From: JACOMS01 sp964352785
GTDB taxonomy: Bacteria; Pseudomonadota; Alphaproteobacteria; Caulobacterales; Maricaulaceae
Assembly: GCA_964352785.1 (NCBI GenBank)
Contig: CAYGTI010000012.1
Coordinates: forward strand, 22,283-86,282
Reading direction: 5' to 3'
Length of the DNA stretch: 64,000 nucleotides
The position numbers and the translations under genes were made by a program. Under the pieces are notes generated by a model. It was given only the letters and a program-made list of their open reading frames with translations, was not told where the DNA came from and made no database searches. This document shows positions 16,556 to 25,523 of this stretch, piece by piece. The stretch's first letter is position 1. Each line of letters begins with the position of its first letter.

Positions 16556-16747
16556 TTACTCAGCAGCAAGTAGGGCGGTCGGTTGAACCCGCAAGATGGC
16601 AAGACGGTCTTCGATGGAACTTTTACACATGCCGCAATTAAAATTGGTTCCCCAATGTGATTGAACACAGCGTGCCGTTTGCGCCCCACATGATGCAGCG
16701 TGATCGACTTTGGTGGTATTGATGTTATTGCAGACGCAGTGGATCAT
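16556..16747 (-). CDS. bfd: Bacterioferritin-associated ferredoxin
   Basis: This 63-residue [2Fe-2S] protein supplies electrons to bacterioferritin so that stored iron can be mobilised. The cluster ligands have the exact Bfd spacing: C4-x-C6, then 31 residues, then C38-xx-C41 (CVC near the start, NCGMC later). It lies upstream of bfr on the same strand and has a good promoter with a Fur-like box over its upstream region. Confidence 0.93.
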   Translation of the reverse strand: MIHCVCNNINTTKVDHAASCGAQTARCVQSHWGTNFNCGMCKSSIEDRLAILRVQPTALLAAE

Positions 16748-16753
16748 GTGTTG

Positions 16754-16782
16754 CCATTACTGCACTTGCGAATGAGTGTCAA
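16754..16782 (-). promoter_or_regulatory. Sigma-70-type promoter of bfd
   Basis: On the minus strand TTGACA (16777-16782) and TAATGG (16754-16759) are separated by 17 bp, close to the start of bfd at 16747, so the transcript would be nearly leaderless or start a few bases into the gap. The -35 box is flanked by direct repeats of TTGCGAATGA (16766-16775 and 16788-16797, plus-strand reading). Confidence 0.5.
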
Positions 16783-16787
16783 TAGTT

Positions 16788-16807
16788 TTGCGAATGATTT
16801 TCATTTG
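16788..16807. promoter_or_regulatory. Fur-like box upstream of bfd
   Basis: The minus-strand sequence CAAATGAAAATCATTCGCAA has AATGA and TCATT arms around AAA and resembles Fur-family operators of alphaproteobacteria. It lies immediately upstream of the bfd -35 element, and half of it is repeated 22 bp away. Iron control of bfd fits its role. The regulator (Fur, Mur or Irr type) cannot be told from this. Confidence 0.4.
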
Positions 16808-16836
16808 TGTTGGGCGAGTGGTGTGGTTACAGCGTA

Positions 16837-17886
16837 ATGATGACAAACGTGAAAACACATAGCGCTCCGCTCAACATTGTTATTTTCGGCGCGGGTTCCA
16901 TTGGTTGCTATCTGGGCGGCCAGTTGGCGAATGGTGGGGCAAACGTTACTTTTGTTGGACGAGAGCGGTTTCAGCGGGACTTAAAGATCAACGGACTTAG
17001 CTTGAGCCACTTTAAAAAGGCTACAATTCATGTTGCGCAAGATCGATTTGTATTTTCCCTTAGTCCTCAAGTTCTTTCTGCGGCTGACATCGTATTAGTG
17101 TGTGTAAAATCACAAGACAGCGCCGAAGCGGCAGAGCTTTTAGCGCTGTATGCCCGCGCGGATGCGCTGATCATAAGTTTTCAAAACGGAATAAGTAATG
17201 CGCATGTACTCTCTGGTGGTTTGCCCTATCATGCCGTCCTAGGTGGTGTTGTCCCTTTTAATGTTACAGGCACCGGGCCGGGGGCTTTTCACAGCGGAAC
17301 TGAAGGTGATCTGATCGTACAAAATACAGATGATGCGCGGCTTGAGCGGTTGTCGGCCGTATTTACAGCGAGTGAGCAAAGGCTTGAGGTCGTCCCTGAT
17401 ATCAAGGCCGTGCAGTGGGGAAAGCTGCTGGTCAATCTTAACAACGCCATGAACGCGCTGAGCGGCGGGACGCTGCACCAAGGGCTAGGGCAGCGCGCTT
17501 ATCGGTTGGCGCTAGCCCTTATGATAGAGGAAGCCCTGAATGTTTTGCGCGGCGCTAACATAACGCCGGTGCAGTTTGGGAAGGCCTCTATTGATCAAAC
17601 CCTTAAAATCCTGCGTTTGCCAACGCCGCTTTTCAAAGTTATTATGGCGCTTGTGTTGCGCATCGATAAAACAGCGCGTAGCTCTATGCTAGATGATTTA
17701 GAAATGGGCCGAACGCCCGAGATTGATTATCTTCAAGGGGAAATCACCGCCCTTGCGAAGCGTACGGGGCAGTCTGCACCGATTAACGCCGCCATTATGG
17801 CGGCGGTTAAGATGGCATTCGAAAAGGGTTCTTCGCCAAAACTTTCCGGCGCTCAAATATTGACGGTGTGCCGCGCGGCAGTTTAA
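16837..17886 (+). CDS. Ketopantoate reductase family protein (ApbA/PanE)
   Basis: This NADPH-dependent reductase is about 349 residues long with the N-terminal Rossmann motif IVIFGAGSIGCYLGG, a VCVKSQD segment and the C-terminal helical domain containing KLLVNLNNAMNALSGG, where the conserved lysine and asparagine lie. Ketopantoate reductases make pantoate for CoA synthesis, but paralogues with other 2-keto substrates are common, so panE is not certain. The start is one of two adjacent ATGs (16837 or 16840); an upstream GTG at 16807 is less likely. Confidence 0.88.
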   Translation: MMTNVKTHSAPLNIVIFGAGSIGCYLGGQLANGGANVTFVGRERFQRDLKINGLSLSHFKKATIHVAQDRFVFSLSPQVLSAADIVLVCVKSQDSAEAAELLALYARADALIISFQNGISNAHVLSGGLPYHAVLGGVVPFNVTGTGPGAFHSGTEGDLIVQNTDDARLERLSAVFTASEQRLEVVPDIKAVQWGKLLVNLNNAMNALSGGTLHQGLGQRAYRLALALMIEEALNVLRGANITPVQFGKASIDQTLKILRLPTPLFKVIMALVLRIDKTARSSMLDDLEMGRTPEIDYLQGEITALAKRTGQSAPINAAIMAAVKMAFEKGSSPKLSGAQILTVCRAAV

Positions 17887-17970
17887 TCAAGATAGGTCCT
17901 CCAAAGCCCTTGCGCCTTTGACTGTTCTAGGGTTTGATACTGCAAAAATATAATGCACGAGGAATCCGCT

Positions 17971-20151
17971 ATGACTCAACCCAAATTTCTTTCAGCTTTT
18001 TTGCTAGGAAGCGCTATTGCGCTTAGCGGTTGCAATGATAGAGCGGCCACAACATCTGACACACAAAGTGAGACCCAAAAACCTGTGAGAAAGCAAATCG
18101 AATATACCGAGCCCGGAAAAACCGACGCGGATCATCTTTGGCTCGAAGAGGTTGAGGGCGAGGCCGCCTTGACGAAAGTAAAAGCTTGGAACGCGGCGTC
18201 TGAGCCGAAAATGAAGACAGAAACCTACAAGGCTATGAAAAAAGAGCTTTTAGAGGTTTATAATTCGCCTGAGAAAATCCCGTATATTTCTTACCGTAAC
18301 GGTCTGGCGCATAATTTTTGGCAGGACGAGACCCATGTCAAAGGTATTTGGAGGTCAACAACGTTAGAAAGCTACACGTCCGAGACGCCCCAGTGGGACA
18401 CTATTTTGGATGTTGACGCGCTTGCCAAAGCTGACGGGAAGAATTGGGTGTACAAAGGCAACACATGTCTTGCGCCGGATTACACGCGCTGCATCGTCAA
18501 TCTGTCTGTGGGCGGAAAAGACGCCGTGGAGCGCCGGGAATTCGATATTATCAGCAAGAGCTTCGTGGATGGCGGGTTTGCTTTGCCGGAATCAAAGGGC
18601 GGGGTGGCGTGGGTTGACCAAGACCATTTGCTGATCGGCGTTGATTTTGGCGCGGGCACCATGACGGACTCAGGCTATCCCATGGTCTCTAAGCTTTGGA
18701 GGCGCGGCACAGATGTGTCGGAGGCTAAAGAGTTGATGCGCGGCGAGGCGGCTGATGTCGGGGTTTGGTCGGGCACATTTGAAAATGCCTCCGGCCAAGA
18801 TGAGATTATGATCGTCCGCGCCACAACGTTTTATGATACTGAATATTACTGGATTCCACGCAGCGGCGAGAATGCTTTCAAGCCTGTGAAGCTGCCACTG
18901 CCGACCAAAACCAGTGTTTCGGATCAGTTTAAGGGTCAGCAATTAGTGAGCTTGCAGGAGGACTGGCGCGGGCATAGTTCCGGGACATTGGTGTCATTCT
19001 CGATTGCTGACTTTATGGAAACAGGAGATATCTCCGAAGTTCATCAGGTCATTAAGCCCAGCCCTAGGCAGTCAATCGGCAGTTTTGGCGCGACGAAGTC
19101 TGCGGTCCTTCTTAGCCTATATGAAAATGTATCAGGGTCAGCCTATGCCTTTGATTTCAAAGACGGAAAATGGACGTCTGCGAAACTGGATTTCCCTGAG
19201 AACGGCAATGTAACGATCGGGACGACAAATGCCAAAGAAGATATCGCTTTCGTGAACACGGAAAGCTTTCTCGAGCCGGATACGCTTTGGACGATTGATA
19301 CAAGTGATATGGCTATTGAAAAAGCTAAAGCTCTGCCAAGCTGGTTTGATGCAGAAAATATGGTGTCTGAGCAATTTTTTGCAGAGTCGACGGATGGTAC
19401 ACAAGTGCCTTACTTTGTTGTTCACAAAAAAAATATGGTGATGGACGGGACTAACCCGACATTACTTTATGGCTACGGGGGTTTTGAAATATCGCTTAAC
19501 CCAAGTTACAGCGCGACAATTGGCCGGGCATGGCTGGAGCGCGGCGGCGTTTATGTGCTGGCCAATACGCGCGGTGGCGGTGAGTTCGGGCCGGGTTGGC
19601 ATCAGGCCGGGCTGAAGACTAAACGCCAGATTATTTATGATGATTTTATTGCTGTGGCCGAGAATTTAATTGCGCGCGGCATTACCAGCTCCCAGCATCT
19701 GGGGACACACGGGCGCTCAAACGGCGGACTATTGATGGGCGTGATGTTTACGCAGCGCCCTGATTTGTTTAATGCAGTTGCTATTGGGGTGCCGCTGCTG
19801 GACATGCGCCGCTTTGACAAACTTTTAGCGGGTGCGTCATGGGTCGGGGAATATGGTGATCCGGATGATACAGGAGCAGAAGGCGCTTTCATACGTGCGC
19901 TATCACCCTATCACCAGATCAAAGCGGGCGTAGACTATCCCGTACCGTATATTTATACATCCACCAAAGATGACCGCGTACACCCGGGACATGCGCGTAA
20001 GTTTGCCCATCGCTTAGAGGATATGGGCTTGCCGTTCGTGTATTATGAAAATATTGACGGCGGCCATGCGGGCGCGGCAAACCTAGAAGAAACGGCGCAT
20101 TCCCAGGCGCTTATATATTCTTACATGGCGTCACAGTTGATGGAGGAGTAG
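17971..20151 (+). CDS. Prolyl oligopeptidase (S9A) family lipoprotein
   Basis: This 726-residue exported serine peptidase has a signal peptide ending in the lipobox LSGC. After an N-terminal beta-propeller region, the catalytic domain carries Ser583 in GTHGRSNGG, Asp in STKDDRVHPGH and His in DGGHAGAA. The start at 17971 has GAGGA at the right distance; an ATG six codons earlier lacks one. Family members cleave short peptides after proline or act as oligopeptidases. It is followed with no gap by a VOC protein and then a solute symporter, suggesting periplasmic peptide use. Confidence 0.92.
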   Translation: MTQPKFLSAFLLGSAIALSGCNDRAATTSDTQSETQKPVRKQIEYTEPGKTDADHLWLEEVEGEAALTKVKAWNAASEPKMKTETYKAMKKELLEVYNSPEKIPYISYRNGLAHNFWQDETHVKGIWRSTTLESYTSETPQWDTILDVDALAKADGKNWVYKGNTCLAPDYTRCIVNLSVGGKDAVERREFDIISKSFVDGGFALPESKGGVAWVDQDHLLIGVDFGAGTMTDSGYPMVSKLWRRGTDVSEAKELMRGEAADVGVWSGTFENASGQDEIMIVRATTFYDTEYYWIPRSGENAFKPVKLPLPTKTSVSDQFKGQQLVSLQEDWRGHSSGTLVSFSIADFMETGDISEVHQVIKPSPRQSIGSFGATKSAVLLSLYENVSGSAYAFDFKDGKWTSAKLDFPENGNVTIGTTNAKEDIAFVNTESFLEPDTLWTIDTSDMAIEKAKALPSWFDAENMVSEQFFAESTDGTQVPYFVVHKKNMVMDGTNPTLLYGYGGFEISLNPSYSATIGRAWLERGGVYVLANTRGGGEFGPGWHQAGLKTKRQIIYDDFIAVAENLIARGITSSQHLGTHGRSNGGLLMGVMFTQRPDLFNAVAIGVPLLDMRRFDKLLAGASWVGEYGDPDDTGAEGAFIRALSPYHQIKAGVDYPVPYIYTSTKDDRVHPGHARKFAHRLEDMGLPFVYYENIDGGHAGAANLEETAHSQALIYSYMASQLMEE

Positions 20152-20610
20152 GTGAATTATAAACCAGACGGCTATCAAGATGTCATAGCCAGTATGATGT
20201 TCAAGGATGCCCAAGAGGCTTCACAATATTACGAGACGGCTCTTGAGGCGACAAGCATCCAGCTTATGACCGACTCACAAGGGTGGATCATGCACGGTGA
20301 AATGTGGATTGGCGATTCCTGCTTGTTCTTCGGGGAAGAAGTGGAGTGGTTCCCTCGCAAAGCGCCGACGCAGCCCGGTTCGATTGCTTTTTATATATAT
20401 GTCCCCGATGTCGACGCGTCTTACCAACGCGCTGTTGCTGCAGGCATGACGAGCGTTAGCCAGCCCGAGACCATGTTTTGGGGCGACCGAACCGCTGTTG
20501 TGACGGACAAATATCATTATAGCTGGACATTCTCGACTCGCGTCGAAGATCTTTCTGAAGACGATATGGCAAAACGCCAAAAAGAATTTGAAATATCTAT
20601 GCAAGGCTAA
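20152..20610 (+). CDS. VOC superfamily (glyoxalase/bleomycin-resistance-like) protein
   Basis: This 152-residue vicinal-oxygen-chelate fold protein is of the PhnB/YdhR-like type, with MMFKDAQEASQYYETAL at the start and FYIYVPDVDASYQRAVAAG in the second module. The start is GTG directly after the TAG of the peptidase gene, with GGAGGAG at its 3' end as ribosome-binding site, so the two are co-translated. Many members of this subgroup are uncharacterised. Confidence 0.85.
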   Translation: MNYKPDGYQDVIASMMFKDAQEASQYYETALEATSIQLMTDSQGWIMHGEMWIGDSCLFFGEEVEWFPRKAPTQPGSIAFYIYVPDVDASYQRAVAAGMTSVSQPETMFWGDRTAVVTDKYHYSWTFSTRVEDLSEDDMAKRQKEFEISMQG

Positions 20611-20657
20611 TGTTGGCATTCGATCTGTCGTCGACGATATTTACAAGGATAATAATA

Positions 20658-21887
20658 ATGGAACGCTTTCACAGAACGTCGCTACTGCTGCTCGTTATAA
20701 TAGCCGCTGTCCTCGCTGTTGGTTTTTATATCTTAGGCGCGAGTTTTCTCGCTGATCCTATAAAACTGGGTGATGTCAGCCTTGGAAAATCTATTGCGGG
20801 TTTGGCGAAGGACTCATTATTCGTTCCGCTTAAGCCGCTCATGTATGCCTTGATTATTATGTCTATTGGTTCTTCGCTTGCGATAAGTCATGGTGGACTC
20901 GGGGCTAAATTCGTGCGTGTCTTTACGTTCTTCTTAATCTTTTCAGTCATCGGTGCTGTGGTTGCTGTGACAGGATATTCCTTATTTTCTAATGTGGAAA
21001 TGTTAGCTGACCCGGCGAGCGTTTTGGGCGGTGAACCTGCGATGATTACGCAAATCCCGTTTGCAATGAAAATTTACGGCGTCGTCACGTCCCCACTTAT
21101 GATCTCCATATATGCGGGCGTTTTATTCGGCGGGGCTCTACGCAGGCTCGATATTGGCATTCAAGCCGATCAAATCAGTGATTTGTTCATGAAAGGTTTT
21201 CGCAAATTTCTTCAATACACCATTCCACTTGCCGTTTTCGGATCGATCACGTTGGCGCTGAACTCTCCGGGCGGAGTACAAACACTTAGGGGCTTAATTC
21301 CGCTGGTGGGGGTTTACTTGCTTACATTCGCCGCGGTCTGGGTGATTATGCTGGTTGTGACCTCGCTGGTACTGCGCCGCAGTGTTCCATTCGTTTTTCG
21401 CGGGGTCTTCCCGCAGGCGGTTGTGGCGCTGTCAACCTCAAGCTCCATCGCAACACTGCCGGCGACGAAAATTGCCTGTGATCAACTCGGTGCTAACGGA
21501 GATGAAAGTACGCCGTTTTTTACAATTGGCGCGACCATTAATATGGTCGGGACACTCATGGGATTAACGCTGCTCTCGCTCTACGCCATGAGTGCTTACG
21601 GTCTTGAGGTTTCTATGGGCGACCGGATCGTGGTAGCCTTGCAGTCCCTGATTTATTCAGTCTCTGCTGCGGGTGTGCCGTCAGCGTCTGTTGTGCTGTT
21701 GCAAGATATACTAACGTCGCAGGGGGTTTCGCCGGAATATGCGACCTACGTTACAGGGCTAATCATTACGCTGGATACATTGATTTTGGACAGACTCAGA
21801 ACGATGCTTAATACGCAATCTGACAGTATGTCCACAGTAAGCGGCCTGCATGTTTACTACAAACGCCCAGCCGTCTTGGGCGAGTAA
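20658..21887 (+). CDS. Dicarboxylate/amino acid:cation symporter (DAACS/SLC1 family)
   Basis: This 409-residue inner-membrane protein has about eight membrane spans plus re-entrant loops. The SLC1 serine-rich motif STSSSIATLP and the TINMVGT segment (in place of the usual NMDGT) are present, consistent with Na+- or H+-coupled uptake of glutamate, aspartate, C4-dicarboxylates or neutral amino acids. The start at 20658 follows AAGGA; an in-frame extension exists from 20610. It is third in a cluster with an S9 peptidase and a VOC protein. Confidence 0.9.
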   Translation: MERFHRTSLLLLVIIAAVLAVGFYILGASFLADPIKLGDVSLGKSIAGLAKDSLFVPLKPLMYALIIMSIGSSLAISHGGLGAKFVRVFTFFLIFSVIGAVVAVTGYSLFSNVEMLADPASVLGGEPAMITQIPFAMKIYGVVTSPLMISIYAGVLFGGALRRLDIGIQADQISDLFMKGFRKFLQYTIPLAVFGSITLALNSPGGVQTLRGLIPLVGVYLLTFAAVWVIMLVVTSLVLRRSVPFVFRGVFPQAVVALSTSSSIATLPATKIACDQLGANGDESTPFFTIGATINMVGTLMGLTLLSLYAMSAYGLEVSMGDRIVVALQSLIYSVSAAGVPSASVVLLQDILTSQGVSPEYATYVTGLIITLDTLILDRLRTMLNTQSDSMSTVSGLHVYYKRPAVLGE

Positions 21888-21923
21888 ACGGCATTTTAGC
21901 CTTTGGTTTTTAAAGTAGCAGGC

Positions 21924-22511
21924 ATGTTTAGCCGATTTGTTAGTCTTTTTTGCATATGTCTCTTTGTTGCGGCCTGTGCCAGTTTGCCAACGCCCTCTCC
22001 TGTGCCGCAGATGGGGGGTAGTTCTGGCCTGCCGGACAAGATCGCCTTTTCACAAGAAGATCCGCGTTGGGCGCAAGACAGGATGGGCGGCTCTGGCCGA
22101 ACCCTTAAAGCCGAAGGCTGCCTCGTTACAGCGGCCGCGATGGCGCTCACCAATCTTGGCTTTGAGATCACACCCGGAGAGTTTAACACGCAGCTTAAGC
22201 GCCAAAACGGGTATACAGGCTCTGGATTGCTGGTTTGGGCCGCCATAGAGCGAATTACGTCCGGCGGCGCAACGGCCCGATTCTACACCGATGTGAATAA
22301 GAATATTATCCGCGAATGTATGGCCGACGGATTTTACCCCCTCGTTCGGTTTATTCTTCCGAGCGGACGCACCCATTGGGCTGTCATTATCAAGGAATCA
22401 GAGCGTGGTTATCACATGCGCGACCCGCTTCATATCTCGCGCCGGCCGCTCATCTTTCCGCAGGGGATTTCTGGGCTCAAAGCCGTTAGGTGCGTTGGCC
22501 GTAAAATATAA
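21924..22511 (+). CDS. C39-like peptidase domain lipoprotein
   Basis: This protein of about 195 residues has a signal peptide and lipobox VAAC. The domain has a papain-like order of catalytic residues: Cys in EGCLVTAAAMAL (about 66), His in THWAVI and Asp in MRDPL, as in the C39-like family (PF13529-type). Its target is unknown; such proteins cleave peptides or cross-links in the envelope. The ATG at 21924 is preferred over a TTG at 21903, since the signal peptide then starts normally. Confidence 0.75.
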   Translation: MFSRFVSLFCICLFVAACASLPTPSPVPQMGGSSGLPDKIAFSQEDPRWAQDRMGGSGRTLKAEGCLVTAAAMALTNLGFEITPGEFNTQLKRQNGYTGSGLLVWAAIERITSGGATARFYTDVNKNIIRECMADGFYPLVRFILPSGRTHWAVIIKESERGYHMRDPLHISRRPLIFPQGISGLKAVRCVGRKI

Positions 22512-22550
22512 AGTTCTTGATTTGTTCGTGTTTTTGCGTCAAAAGACGTC

Positions 22551-24110
22551 ATGGTTGCACGTATATCAACAGTCGCCTTTGAAGGCACTGAGGCTCGCCG
22601 CGTCGATGTTCAGGTTCAAGTGGCTAATAAAAGCAAAGGTTTTTCTATCGTCGGTTTGGCCGACAAGGCCGTCGCTGAATCGCGTGACAGACTTTGGGCC
22701 GCTTTTACTGCCATAGGGCTTGAGCTGTCTTATCGCCGGACAATCGTCAATCTTGCACCCGCAGATTTGCCCAAAGAGGGCGCGCATTACGACCTGCCGA
22801 TTGCTCTAGGGCTAATGGCCGAGATGGGCGTTATTCCCGCTGATGCGATTGAAGACTATGTTGCCATTGGCGAACTGGCTCTTGACGGCTCTATCACGCG
22901 CGTACCCGGTGCCTTGCCTGCTGCAGTTCAGGCCAACGCCGACGGGCTGGGCTTAATATGTCCAGCCGATAATGGCCCCGAAGCCGCTTGGGCAGGTGAT
23001 CTAGCTATTCTTGCGCCGCAAAACCTTATTCAACTCATGAATCATTTTAAAGGGTCACAAATTATAACCCGCCCTGAGCCGGGTCAGCTTTTGGACGATG
23101 AATTTTCTCTAAATTTGCGCGATGTACGCGGTCAGGAAACAGCAAAGCGCGCGTTGGAGGTTGCCGCAGCGGGATCCCATAATTTACTGATGGTTGGTCC
23201 GCCAGGATCGGGAAAATCAATGCTTGCAGCGCGTTTGCCGGGGTTATTACCGCCTTTAACCGCGAAAGAATTGCTTGATGTGTCTGTTGTGCACAGTGTG
23301 GCTGGCTTACTTGAACGAGGCCAGTTGTCGCGGAGGCGGCCCTACCGAAGCCCGCATCATTCGGCGTCAATGCCGGCTATGGTTGGCGGCGGCGTTCGGG
23401 CGCGCCCCGGCGAAGCGTCTTTGGCGCATCGGGGTGTTTTATTTTTAGACGAGCTTCCCGAATTTACGCCTCAGGTTCTTGATAGCCTGCGTCAGCCTCT
23501 TGAGACTGGGGAGATATCTGTTGCACGGGTAAATGCCCACGTGCGGTATCCTGCGCGGTTTCAATTGATTGCAGCTATGAACCCGTGCCGCTGTGGCACG
23601 GCGGGCGCAGATGGTATTGCCTGCCGCAGAGGCGAGCGTTGCGCCCAAGATTACCAAGCCCGTGTTTCTGGCCCGTTTATGGACCGAATGGACATTCAAA
23701 TTGATGTCCCAGCGGTCACGCCGGCTGATTTGGCTTTGCCGCCTTCGCCCGAAGGCACACAGGAGGTTGCCGCACGCGTTTTGGCCGCTCGTAACATTCA
23801 ATATGCCCGCAACGGAGGCCTCACAAATGCAGAGCTTCCGACAGACCGTTTGGGTCATGTGGCAGAACTGGATAAAGAGGGTCAGAAATTACTCATACAG
23901 GCTGCGGAAACGTTAGGGTTAACGGCGCGCGGATATCACCGGGTTTTAAGGCTCTCCCGAACGCTTGCAGATCTGGCGGGTTCAGAGCCTGTTCATCGTC
24001 TGCATGTTGCTGAAGCTTTATCGCATCGCCGAGCCCGGAGAGGCTTGATATCAGCGAAATCAGCTCAAAGTGATTCGAAATGGCGCTCTTACAGTCAAAA
24101 ACCCAGTTGA
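22551..24110 (+). CDS. comM: YifB/ComM family Mg-chelatase-like AAA+ ATPase
   Basis: This 519-residue protein has an N-terminal Lon-protease-like ChlI domain (1-160) with the VEGTEARRVDV-type start and LAPADLPKEGAHYDLP, then an AAA+ core with Walker A GPPGSGKS, Walker B VLFLDELPEF and the arginine-finger region DRMDIQIDV. ComM is a helicase promoting branch migration in natural transformation; many non-competent bacteria also keep it. It is followed by a weak terminator. Confidence 0.93.
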   Translation: MVARISTVAFEGTEARRVDVQVQVANKSKGFSIVGLADKAVAESRDRLWAAFTAIGLELSYRRTIVNLAPADLPKEGAHYDLPIALGLMAEMGVIPADAIEDYVAIGELALDGSITRVPGALPAAVQANADGLGLICPADNGPEAAWAGDLAILAPQNLIQLMNHFKGSQIITRPEPGQLLDDEFSLNLRDVRGQETAKRALEVAAAGSHNLLMVGPPGSGKSMLAARLPGLLPPLTAKELLDVSVVHSVAGLLERGQLSRRRPYRSPHHSASMPAMVGGGVRARPGEASLAHRGVLFLDELPEFTPQVLDSLRQPLETGEISVARVNAHVRYPARFQLIAAMNPCRCGTAGADGIACRRGERCAQDYQARVSGPFMDRMDIQIDVPAVTPADLALPPSPEGTQEVAARVLAARNIQYARNGGLTNAELPTDRLGHVAELDKEGQKLLIQAAETLGLTARGYHRVLRLSRTLADLAGSEPVHRLHVAEALSHRRARRGLISAKSAQSDSKWRSYSQKPS

Positions 24111-24188
24111 ATTGCGATGTGAATGGCTACGTTTGGATAGAATTTACAATAAATGGACGTATTTTTGTATTTTGACCCTCTAATTCGC

Positions 24189-24208
24189 GTCTTGGTAAGA
24201 CATTTTTT
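24189..24208 (+). terminator. Probable short intrinsic terminator after comM
   Basis: GTCTT-GGT-AAGAC forms a five-pair stem (24189-24201) followed by A and six T residues. The stem is short, so termination would be modest. It lies 78 bp after the comM stop and 61 bp before the next gene. Confidence 0.4.
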
Positions 24209-24269
24209 AGACTAATTATTAATATTGACTGTGATAGCCCGTAATCCACGGGGTTTTATGGGGTAATGC

Positions 24270-25460
24270 ATGTCGTCTGACGAAATTTTTGCAGCACAAA
24301 TGTGGACCTGGCCCGGGCCCATGATGAAACGCGATTCTGCGGGTCGTGTACTCGTTGTGAACGCGGCCTTTTTGCAAATGTACGGCGGGACTGTCCAAGA
24401 CTGGGCTGGAAACCCAATTACAGGCTGGCCTGCACCGCAAGCCCCCGGCGGCGCGACGCGTTTCGAATCCCGCATGCCGCAAGCTGACGGTACAGAATTA
24501 GTTTATGATTGGTTGGAAACGTCACTTTCCGATGGCAGCGCCCTTTCGATTGCACGAGACGTTACGATGTTCCTGCAACAACAAGCGCCGCAATCCGTTG
24601 CCCCGACTGCCCCCGCAGAGGCTCCGCCGTCTTTTACTGAGCAACTACCTGCGCAAGCTGCGCCGCCGGACGAGCCTGCATTTCAACAAACCCCGTCCGC
24701 TCAAGCCCATCTGCAACAAGCCCCCGTAGCACAACAGGCACCGGCTGCCGTTATGCCGCCGGCAGAACAGGCTCCGCCAACCGATTTTCATTCCCCTCCC
24801 GCCGCCGCTGAACAAACAGAACCGTCCGAACTTGATATTTCACAGCTTCCGCTCCCTCCTGCACAACAAATTCCGTCTGAGCCAGAGCGTGATTTCGAAC
24901 GCCGGGCCCTACCGATCGAAGATGGAGGTTCTGTTTTGGGCAATAATTGGCGGGATGCTGTTATTGCGAAAGCGGTAGGTGTGAGTGATGAAGCTCCGCA
25001 AAGTGAAGAGCCGTCTCTTCGGAAACAAAAAGACGCGCCATCAGGAGGCGAGCCTACCAATACAAACGGGCGAGTCAGAATTTTATTGGCCGAGGATAAC
25101 GCCATTAACGCGCTTTTGACCCGGACATTACTTGAAGCCGAAGGTTGCCATGTTGAAGTCGTCGAAGACGGCGCGCTTGCCGTTGAAGCCATTCGCAATG
25201 CAGCTTACGACATGATTTTTATGGATATGCGCATGCCGAATATGGATGGTTTGGAAGCGACGCGGAAAATTCGGGCCATGGATCATCGTTCCAAAGGTCT
25301 GCCTATAGTGGCGCTAACAGCGAACGCGTTCGATGATGACAGGAATGCATGTTTCGACTCGGGTATGAATGACTTCATGACAAAGCCCGTATCCGCGGAA
25401 GAACTCTCAGAGATGGTAAAAGTTCATACGAGCAAAAAGGAAGAGCGGCTTGCGAGCTAA
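24270..25460 (+). CDS. PAS-like domain, Pro/Gln/Ala-rich linker and receiver domain protein
   Basis: This 396-residue protein has an unusual layout: an N-terminal PAS-like sensor (about 1-110) with RDSAGRVLVVNAAFLQMYGG, a low-complexity linker of about 150 residues dominated by Pro, Gln and Ala (about 110-260), and a C-terminal CheY-like receiver (about 268-390) with LLAEDN, the phosphoryl Asp in MIFMDMRMPNMDG, ALTANAF and the MTKPV lysine. No kinase or output domain is visible. It might integrate a PAS signal with phosphorylation from an unlinked kinase. Confidence 0.8.
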   Translation: MSSDEIFAAQMWTWPGPMMKRDSAGRVLVVNAAFLQMYGGTVQDWAGNPITGWPAPQAPGGATRFESRMPQADGTELVYDWLETSLSDGSALSIARDVTMFLQQQAPQSVAPTAPAEAPPSFTEQLPAQAAPPDEPAFQQTPSAQAHLQQAPVAQQAPAAVMPPAEQAPPTDFHSPPAAAEQTEPSELDISQLPLPPAQQIPSEPERDFERRALPIEDGGSVLGNNWRDAVIAKAVGVSDEAPQSEEPSLRKQKDAPSGGEPTNTNGRVRILLAEDNAINALLTRTLLEAEGCHVEVVEDGALAVEAIRNAAYDMIFMDMRMPNMDGLEATRKIRAMDHRSKGLPIVALTANAFDDDRNACFDSGMNDFMTKPVSAEELSEMVKVHTSKKEERLAS

Positions 25461-25523
25461 CGCGTCTGCTCTGGTTTCCTCTCAAACATTGCCTAAACAA
25501 TTGGCCATCCCTATGTCTATCCG

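Noticed and set aside
16492..16689. Minus-strand frame overlapping bfd
   Set aside because: The bfd frame has the exact CxC-x31-CxxC ligand spacing; the other frame lacks any motif.
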